NCBI GenBank assembly: GCA_030146905.1
Contig: JASLAV010000247.1
Span: 1-5,537 of the forward strand
DNA: 5,537 nucleotides
DNA from: Lentzea sp.
Lineage (GTDB): Bacteria; Actinomycetota; Actinomycetes; Mycobacteriales; Pseudonocardiaceae
Direction of reading: 5' to 3'
Shown here: in pieces, positions 1-4,739 of the stretch
Position numbering within the stretch: the first letter of the stretch is position 1
Layout of the letters: each line of letters begins with the position of its first letter
The notes under the pieces: model-generated
What the model was told of the DNA's origin: nothing
Seen by the model: only the letters and a program-made list of their open reading frames with translations
The model's database searches: none
Translations under genes and position numbers: made by a program

Positions 1-1
1 G

Positions 2-3000
2 ACCTACGTGATGCGCCTCAGGCAGCTGCTGGGGCCGTCGGTGCCGATCAGGACCGTCCCCGACGGCTACCTGATCGACGTCGACGAGAAGACGATCGAC
101 CTGATGCGGTTCGAACCGCTGATCGACCAGGGCGAACAGGAACGCGCGGCGGGTGACCTGCAGGCCGCCTCCGCCGCGTTCGCCGCCGCGCTGGGGCTCT
201 GGCGGGGGCCCGCCCTGGTGGACGTACCGTCGGAGGTCCTGCACCGCGACGAGGTGCCGCGGCTCGACGAACGCCGCCTGCACGTGCTGGAACGCCGGGT
301 CGAGGTCGACCTCGAACTGGGCCGCCACGGCGAGCTCGTCGCGGAGCTGTCCCGCCTGACCAGCGAACATCCGTTGCGCGAACGGTTCTGGGCGCAGCTC
401 ATGGTGGCGCTGTACCGCTCCGGCAGGCAGAGCGAGGCGCTGGCCGCCTACCAGCGCGTTTCCCGCCTCCTGGGCGACGAGCTGGGCATCGACCCCGGCG
501 ACGAGCTGCGGCGCGTGCACGGTCAGGTGCTGTCGGGGTCGATCGACGCGGTGGCGGCCGCTTCCTCCGGCGCGCCCGTGGTGGCGGCGAAGCCGGAACG
601 GGTCGTGCCGTCGCAGCTGCCGGCGGACATCCCCGACTTCGTCGGCCGCGACGAGGCCGTGTCGTTGATCATCGCTCTGCTCCGGACCGCGCAGGGTGTG
701 CCGGTCGTCACGCTGGCGGGGCCGCCTGGCGTGGGCAAGACGGCGCTGGCCGTGCACGCGGCGCACCGGATGCGGGCGGACTTCCCCGACGGCCAGCTGT
801 ACGTGAACCTGCGCGGGTACGCCCCCGGACCACCGCTGAGCGCCGTGGACGTGCTGCCGCGGTTCCTCCGCGCCCTCGGGACCGAGCCCGACCAGGTGCC
901 GCTGGACCAGGACGAGCAGGAGGCGATGTTCCGGTCCACCCTGACCGGTCAGCGCGTGTTGCTGCTGCTCGACAACGCGTCGTCGGCCGAGCAGATCCGC
1001 CCGCTGCTGCCCGGGTCGCCCGGTTGCGCGGTGCTGGTGACCTCACGGGACACGTTGCGGGGCCTGGCCGTGTCGCACGCGGCCTCGAACGTGCGCCTCG
1101 ACGTGCTCGACTGGCACGAGACCAAGGCGTTGCTGGCGGGCATCCTGGGCGCGGACGAGGTGGCGTCCCAGGAGGACGCGGCGCTGGAGCTGGCGTCGTT
1201 GTGCGCGCATCTGCCATTGGCTTTGCGTATCGCCGCGGCGAACCTCGTGTCGCGTCCCGAACTGTCCATCGCGGACTACGTGGAGGAGCTGCGGGCGGGC
1301 AACCGGCTCGCCGCCCTGGCCGTCGAGGGGGACGAACGGGTCGCGGTGCACGCGGCGTTCGACCTGTCCTACACGGCGCTGAAGCCCGAGCTAGCGCAGA
1401 TGTTCCGGCTGCTGTCGCTGGTGCCCGGCACGGACTTCACGCCGGAGATGGCGGCGGCTCTCTCCGGACTGACCACTCAGGACGCGCGCCGGCGCCTCGA
1501 CCGGCTGGCCACCGCGAACCTGATCGCGAACCACGCACCGTCGCGCTACCAGTTCCACGACCTGCTGCGCGACTACGCGTCCGAGCGCCTGGCGTTCGAG
1601 GAGGGCCGCGCGGACTCGCGGCTGGCGCTGCGGCGGCTGCTCGACTGGGCGGTGCGCTCGGTCGACAACGCCACGTCGGTGATGAAGTCGACGCTGTTCC
1701 GCTTCCCGCGCCCCGCGCCGCTCGACGGCGTGGTGCCGCGGACGTTCAGCACCAGCACCGAGGCGCTGACGTGGCTCGACTGCGAGCGGGCGAACCTGGT
1801 CGCACTGGTGGCGCACTGCGTGGAGCGCGACCCGGAGAACTCGCCGTGGCAGCTGGCCGACGCCCTGCGCGGTTACTTCTACACGCAGGGACTGACCGCC
1901 GAGTGGCGCGAGACGGCCAGGGCCGGCCTCCTGGGCGCACGCGCACCGCGTGACGAGCTGGGCCAGCTCGCGATGCTCTCGTCGCTGGGCACGCTCTACT
2001 GGGTGACGGGCCAGCACCGCAACGCGCTGGGCTACTACCAGCAGGCCATCGCGCTGCAGGAGCACATCGACCTGCCGGAGGCGGAGGCCGCCGTGCTGTC
2101 CAACGCGGGCAGCGTGAACATCGACCTGGGCGAGCTGGAACACGCAGCCGACCACCTCGAACGCGCGCTGGTGATCACCCGCCGCATCGGCGCCTTCCAG
2201 GTCCAGGCCAACGCCCTGTTCAACCTCGGCGGCGTCTACATGCAGCTCGGCCACCTCGACCGCGCCGCGGCGACGTTCGAGGAAGCCCTGGAAGCCGGCA
2301 CCCGCATCGACTCGTGGATCACCCAGGCGAACTCCATGCGCGCGCTGGGCGAGGTCCACGCGTGGCGCGGCGAGCCCGACCTGGGCGCCTCCTACTTCGT
2401 GCAGGCGAGCGAGCTGTACGAACGTGCGGCCGCCCGCAACTTCGGCCACACCATGCACGAGGGCATGGCCATCACGCTGATCATGCGCGGCCGCTACGAG
2501 GAGGCCGCGGTGGAGGCAACGGCCGCCATGCGGATCGCCCAGGAGATGGACAACGTCAAGAGCGTCTGCGACGCGCAGAACCTGCTCGGACGTGCCCTGG
2601 AGGGTGCGGGCCGCTACGAGGAGGCCGTCGAGCAGTTCTCGTCGGCGCTGGCGATCGCGGTGGAGACCGGCTACTCGTGGGGCCTGTGCTCGGCCCGCCG
2701 CGGCCTGGCGTCGGCCTACCGCGGGGTCGGGCGCTACGCCGATGCGTTGTCCATGGCCACCTCGGCGTTGGTCGAGGCGGGCCGGTCGCAGTTCCGGCTG
2801 GCCGAGATGGAGGTGCTGCTCGTGCTCGGGCGCATCCACCTCGACACCTCGGAAGCCGCCGGAGCGCTGGAATGCGCGCTGCGAGCCGCGTCAGTCGGCT
2901 CGGACTCGGGGCACCGGTGGGTGTTCGGGCGGGCGCTGCTCCTGGCGGGCGACGCCTCCGCCGCACTGGGCGACGTCGACTCGGCCCGCGCGCACTGGTC

Positions 3001-3079
3001 CTCCGCGCTGGAGGTGTTCAGCGCGATCGGCACGCCGGAGGCCTCGGTCGTCCGAGCTCAGCTGGAGGTGACGACGTAG
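2..3079 (+). CDS. AfsR/SARP-family transcriptional regulator (BTAD + NB-ARC + TPR), 5' end outside window
   Basis: This is a large cytoplasmic STAND-type regulator resembling AfsR, a family that controls secondary metabolism or development in actinomycetes. The frame is open to the left edge: before the GTG at 8 it reads Thr-Tyr, continuing into V-M-R-L-R-Q-L-L-G and IRTVPDGYLIDVD, which is the end of the OmpR-type winged helix of SARPs. The start is therefore upstream and about 70 residues are missing (estimate from the family). Numbering from the GTG at 8: bacterial transcriptional activation domain about 27-174; linker; NB-ARC ATPase from about 210 with P-loop GPPGVGKT (238-245), Walker B LLLLDNA (318-324), LVTSR (343-347), HLPLAL (401-406, the GLPLAL position) and FHDLLRDYA (516-524, the MHD-like position). 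About nine TPR-like units of roughly 40 residues follow (about 655-1006). Known for the family: nucleotide binding and TPR contacts gate DNA binding, and AfsR itself is phosphorylated by Ser/Thr kinases. I saw no in-frame TTA codon, so no sign of bldA control. The stop overlaps the convergent kinase gene. Family assignment is firm; the target genes are unknown. Confidence 0.95.
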   Translation, partial: TYVMRLRQLLGPSVPIRTVPDGYLIDVDEKTIDLMRFEPLIDQGEQERAAGDLQAASAAFAAALGLWRGPALVDVPSEVLHRDEVPRLDERRLHVLERRVEVDLELGRHGELVAELSRLTSEHPLRERFWAQLMVALYRSGRQSEALAAYQRVSRLLGDELGIDPGDELRRVHGQVLSGSIDAVAAASSGAPVVAAKPERVVPSQLPADIPDFVGRDEAVSLIIALLRTAQGVPVVTLAGPPGVGKTALAVHAAHRMRADFPDGQLYVNLRGYAPGPPLSAVDVLPRFLRALGTEPDQVPLDQDEQEAMFRSTLTGQRVLLLLDNASSAEQIRPLLPGSPGCAVLVTSRDTLRGLAVSHAASNVRLDVLDWHETKALLAGILGADEVASQEDAALELASLCAHLPLALRIAAANLVSRPELSIADYVEELRAGNRLAALAVEGDERVAVHAAFDLSYTALKPELAQMFRLLSLVPGTDFTPEMAAALSGLTTQDARRRLDRLATANLIANHAPSRYQFHDLLRDYASERLAFEEGRADSRLALRRLLDWAVRSVDNATSVMKSTLFRFPRPAPLDGVVPRTFSTSTEALTWLDCERANLVALVAHCVERDPENSPWQLADALRGYFYTQGLTAEWRETARAGLLGARAPRDELGQLAMLSSLGTLYWVTGQHRNALGYYQQAIALQEHIDLPEAEAAVLSNAGSVNIDLGELEHAADHLERALVITRRIGAFQVQANALFNLGGVYMQLGHLDRAAATFEEALEAGTRIDSWITQANSMRALGEVHAWRGEPDLGASYFVQASELYERAAARNFGHTMHEGMAITLIMRGRYEEAAVEATAAMRIAQEMDNVKSVCDAQNLLGRALEGAGRYEEAVEQFSSALAIAVETGYSWGLCSARRGLASAYRGVGRYADALSMATSALVEAGRSQFRLAEMEVLLVLGRIHLDTSEAAGALECALRAASVGSDSGHRWVFGRALLLAGDASAALGDVDSARAHWSSALEVFSAIGTPEASVVRAQLEVTT

Positions 3080-3531
3080 TCGGCTCCGGCCATGGTCTCG
3101 TCGACCGCGAACCAGCCTCTTTCGTACTGCTGCCAACGGATGAAGTGCTGCCGCTGGTGCTCGCCGTCGCGTGCGACCGCACGTTCCAGCCTCGCTCGTT
3201 CGTCCCCGTGGTCGACGAAGATGCGGTAGCTCAGGGCGGTGTTCGCCTTCCTGGCTGAGGAGAACCCCTCCAGGATTATCGTCCCTTGTGGACTCAACGT
3301 GACTTCGTCGCCTTCACCGACGCACGGAAAGCCTTGGGACCAGTCGGTTTTCCGGTAGCGGCCCTCACGGCCGTCCGCGACCGCACGCAGTGCCCGCTGG
3401 AGTCGCGGCCACCACCCCGTCGCGGGGTCGTCCCACGTGGCGAAGTGGTCGGTGCTGATCAGCTGGGCGTTCAGCTCGACGGCGAGTTCCTTCGCGAACG
3501 TCGACTTGCCCGCGCCCGACGGACCGTCCAC
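3058..3531 (-). CDS. Small P-loop NTPase, uridine kinase-like (substrate unknown)
   Basis: A 157-residue soluble P-loop protein of the uridine kinase/nucleoside-phosphotransferase-like group often annotated in actinomycetes as 'uridine kinase' or 'ATP-binding protein'. Walker A GPSGAGKST is at residues 3-11. An acidic residue after the second strand (STDHF, D28) fits a substrate-binding or Mg site. WDDPATGWWPRLQRAL (33-48) and GRYRKTDW (57-64) look like the family's substrate-side motifs. A Walker B-like strand IILEGFSS is at 85-92, and an Arg-rich lid region RARLERAVARDG at 112-123. It is probably a phosphotransferase, but the substrate cannot be read and it need not be uridine. The GTG at 3531 is the only ATG/GTG/TTG in frame after the upstream TGA at 3619-3621. 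However, the frame just upstream reads TRLVAVDGPSG, which completes the first beta strand, so the true start may be upstream at a non-standard codon. It lies 41 bp after recR on the same strand, probably in one operon, and its end overlaps the SARP gene by 22 bp. Confidence 0.82.
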   Translation of the reverse strand: MDGPSGAGKSTFAKELAVELNAQLISTDHFATWDDPATGWWPRLQRALRAVADGREGRYRKTDWSQGFPCVGEGDEVTLSPQGTIILEGFSSARKANTALSYRIFVDHGDERARLERAVARDGEHQRQHFIRWQQYERGWFAVDETMAGADYVVTSS

Positions 3532-3569
3532 CGCGACCAGGCGGGTGCCGCCCAGCCGCGGTGGGGTCG

Positions 3570-3574
3570 CTCCT
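3570..3574 (-). promoter_or_regulatory. Shine-Dalgarno AGGAG overlapping the recR stop, probably for the kinase gene
   Basis: On the minus strand the end of recR reads ATGTAGGAGCG, so AGGAG overlaps the TAG stop. This is a common arrangement for stop-coupled reinitiation of a downstream gene. At 5 and 8 nt downstream the kinase frame has CCA (3564) and CCG (3561), not start codons. The nearest candidates are CTG at 3555 (14 nt away) and GTG at 3531 (38 nt away). The motif itself is certain; its role is inferred. Confidence 0.4.
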
Positions 3575-4181
3575 ACATGCTCCGGCGACCAGATAGCGCA
3601 CGCCCCAGCGTGAGCTCGTCAGCGAACTCCAGGTCGCCGCCCATCGGCAGGCCGCTGGCCAGCCGCGTGACGGTGAGCCCCGGGAAGTCCCTGAGCATCC
3701 GGACGAGGTAGGTGGCCGTGGCCTCGCCCTCGGTGTTGGGGTCCGTGGCGATGATGACCTCGGAGATGTCCACACCGTCGGTGGCCGTGCCGATCCGGTT
3801 GAGCAGCTGCCGGATGCGGAGCTGGTCGGGGCCCACACCGCTGAGCGGGTCCAGCGCGCCGCCCAGGACGTGGTAGCGCCCCTTGAACTCCCTGGTGCGC
3901 TCGATGGCCTGGACGTCCTTCGGCTCCTCGACCACGCAGACCAGGCTGAGGTCGCGCTTGGGGTCGCGGCAGATGCGGCACCGGGTCTCCGCGGAGACGT
4001 TGCCGCAGACGTCGCAGAAGACGACGCCCTCCTTGACCTTCTGGAGTGCGTGCTGGAGCCGCTCGATGTCAGCCGGTTCCGTTGCCAGGAGGTGGAAGGC
4101 GATGCGTTGCGCGCTCTTCGGGCCGACGCCAGGGAGTCTGCCCAGCTCGTCGATCAGGTCCTGTACCGGGCCCTCGTACAT
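3573..4181 (-). CDS. recR: Recombination mediator protein RecR
   Basis: RecR works with RecF and RecO in the cytoplasm to load RecA on single-stranded gaps coated by SSB; it forms ring-like oligomers that clamp DNA. The 202-residue length is usual for the family. In order: helix-hairpin-helix [20 protein letters not shown] (13-32); four-cysteine zinc finger C56, C59, C68, C71; Toprim domain starting at [10 protein letters not shown] (81-90), with acidic [15 protein letters not shown] (145-159) and the conserved [17 protein letters not shown] (177-193) before the C-terminus. All hallmark residues are present, so it should be functional. The ATG at 4181 gives the typical actinobacterial start [18 protein letters not shown]. 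Only 3 bp separate it from the ybaB stop (TAA, 4185-4187) and I see no strong Shine-Dalgarno, so translational coupling to ybaB is likely. The neighbourhood dnaX-ybaB-recR is conserved in many bacteria and supports the call. Confidence 0.98.
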   Translation of the reverse strand: MYEGPVQDLIDELGRLPGVGPKSAQRIAFHLLATEPADIERLQHALQKVKEGVVFCDVCGNVSAETRCRICRDPKRDLSLVCVVEEPKDVQAIERTREFKGRYHVLGGALDPLSGVGPDQLRIRQLLNRIGTATDGVDISEVIIATDPNTEGEATATYLVRMLRDFPGLTVTRLASGLPMGGDLEFADELTLGRALSGRRSM

Positions 4182-4184
4182 CTC

Positions 4185-4508
4185 TTAGCCGAGCAATCCG
4201 CCGAGGCCGCCCTGGGCGAGCGGGCCGAGCTTCTGCTCCACCAGCTGCTGCGCCTTGGAGTTGGCGTCCTTGATCGCGGCGATGACGAGGTCCTGGAGGG
4301 TGTCGACGTCCTCCGGGTCCACGATCTTCGGGTCGATGGCGAGGTTGACCAGCTCGCCGCCGCCCGTGACGGTGGCGGTGACCAGGCCGTTGCCCGCGTC
4401 GCCGGTGACCTCGGTGTCGGCCAGCTGCTGCTGGGCTTCTGCCATCTGCTGCTGCATGGACTGGGCCTGCTGGAGCAGGGCCTGCATGTCGAACTGACCG
4501 GGTTGCAC
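4185..4508 (-). CDS. ybaB: YbaB/EbfC-family nucleoid-associated protein
   Basis: A small DNA-binding protein that, in studied bacteria, forms dimers with a tweezer-like shape and coats the nucleoid; in many genomes it sits between dnaX and recR, as here. The protein has 107 residues. A Gln-rich amphipathic helix [20 protein letters not shown] (11-30) is followed by the conserved core: [20 protein letters not shown] (39-58), then [20 protein letters not shown] (59-78) and [10 protein letters not shown]. It ends in a short Gly-rich tail, much shorter than the long Pro/Gly tail of the mycobacterial homologue as I recall it. The GTG at 4508 is chosen because the resulting MQPG N-terminus resembles mycobacterial YbaB and because a strong Shine-Dalgarno lies at the right spacing. 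An internal ATG (residue 8) would lose this. It is separated from dnaX by 231 bp, so it may have its own promoter, and it is probably co-transcribed with recR. Confidence 0.96.
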   Translation of the reverse strand: MQPGQFDMQALLQQAQSMQQQMAEAQQQLADTEVTGDAGNGLVTATVTGGGELVNLAIDPKIVDPEDVDTLQDLVIAAIKDANSKAQQLVEQKLGPLAQGGLGGLLG

Positions 4509-4514
4509 CGCTGG

Positions 4515-4520
4515 TCCTCT
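4515..4520 (-). promoter_or_regulatory. Ribosome binding site for ybaB
   Basis: On the minus strand AGAGGA lies 6 nt before the GTG at 4508. It is a strong Shine-Dalgarno match and decides the GTG start over the internal ATG. Confidence 0.7.
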
Positions 4521-4584
4521 CGGGTCGGGGGTTGTTGGTCCAGCGTACGGGCGGCTTGCTCCTTGCGGGTTCGTAGGTGGTTGC

Positions 4585-4607
4585 TTCCAGCTGGGAACAG
4601 TGCTGTT
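4585..4607. promoter_or_regulatory. Two adjacent short palindromes upstream of ybaB (possible operator)
   Basis: CCAGCTGG (4587-4594) is a perfect 8-bp palindrome inside TTCCAGCTGGGAA. It is followed at once by AACAG-TG-CTGTT (4596-4607), an inverted repeat with 5-bp arms and a 2-nt spacer. Together they sit about 77-99 bp before the ybaB start. The palindromes are seen directly; a regulatory role is only suggested by position. I cannot match either to a known regulator site. Confidence 0.25.
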
Positions 4608-4615
4608 GCGTGCTT

Positions 4616-4661
4616 CCCCTCAGGGGCGCTGCCCCCGAACCCCCGCCAATCTGATCGGGGG
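4616..4661. repeat. GC-rich REP-like palindromic element, possible dnaX terminator
   Basis: The stretch contains several competing hairpins: CCCC-TCA-GGGG (4616-4626), GGGGC-GCT-GCCCC (4623-4635), and CCCCCG (4640-4645) pairing with CGGGGG (4656-4661) across a 10-nt loop. CCCCCG also occurs at 4632-4637 and could pair instead. Elements of the form GGGGCGCTGCCCCCGAACCCCC are familiar to me as frequent intergenic repeats in actinomycete genomes (knowledge from memory, not a search). It lies about 80-125 bp past the dnaX stop. With no T tract it is not a classical intrinsic terminator, though such hairpins may still end transcription in actinomycetes. Confidence 0.45.
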
Positions 4662-4700
4662 ACCACGCCTACCGCCGTGTTCAGGCTTTGACTGCTCGGC

Positions 4701-4730
4701 TTCGCCTTCGCGTTCGCCTTCGCCCTCGCC
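4701..4730. repeat. Tandem hexamer repeat, five units (TTCGCC consensus)
   Basis: Five perfectly phased 6-bp units read TTCGCC, TTCGCG, TTCGCC, TTCGCC, CTCGCC. The repeat starts 9 bp beyond the dnaX stop codon. On the dnaX strand the unit is GGCGAA, which in the dnaX frame would encode Gly-Glu if the stop were read through. It looks like a small satellite that could vary in copy number. Confidence 0.75.
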
Positions 4731-4739
4731 TGGGCTCGG

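Larger units (their letters stand above)
4509..4739 (-). other. dnaX-ybaB intergenic region
   Basis: This 231-bp gap is the only non-coding stretch of note. Reading from dnaX to ybaB it holds: a hexamer tandem repeat directly after the dnaX stop; a GC-rich palindromic element that could end dnaX transcription; two small adjacent palindromes; and the ybaB ribosome binding site. A ybaB promoter may lie between the palindromes and the ribosome binding site, but I found no convincing -35/-10 pair. Open frames that cross this region do so in frames that do not match ybaB or dnaX and look spurious. Confidence 0.7.

Noticed and set aside
1391..2839. Long minus-strand open frame (482 codons) opposite the SARP gene
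   Set aside because: High third-position GC leaves antisense frames free of stops. The translation is Arg/His/Gln/Val-rich with no recognisable motif, while the plus strand encodes clear NB-ARC and TPR sequence.
4542..4547. TACGCT as a -10 box for ybaB on the minus strand
   Set aside because: No acceptable -35 hexamer lies 16-18 nt upstream (only AACCCG/ACCCGC-like sequence), so a promoter cannot be supported.
4594..4608. LexA/SOS box near GGGAACAGTGCTGTTG upstream of ybaB-recR
   Set aside because: The actinobacterial SOS consensus GAAC-N4-GTTC is not met: the spacing and the second half-site are wrong.
4154..4666. 170-codon minus-strand frame covering ybaB and the intergenic repeat
   Set aside because: It is out of frame with the convincing YbaB protein. 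Its start [10 protein letters not shown] is the translation of the palindromic repeat, and the rest is a shifted reading of ybaB.
3870..4691. 273-codon plus-strand frame opposite recR and ybaB
   Set aside because: It lies antisense to two well-supported genes and shows only low-complexity Leu/Ala/Gly/Val/Asp sequence.
4688..4693. TTGACT on the plus strand as a -35 box
   Set aside because: It would drive transcription antisense into dnaX, and no -10 box is seen at the right spacing in the C/G-rich repeat that follows.
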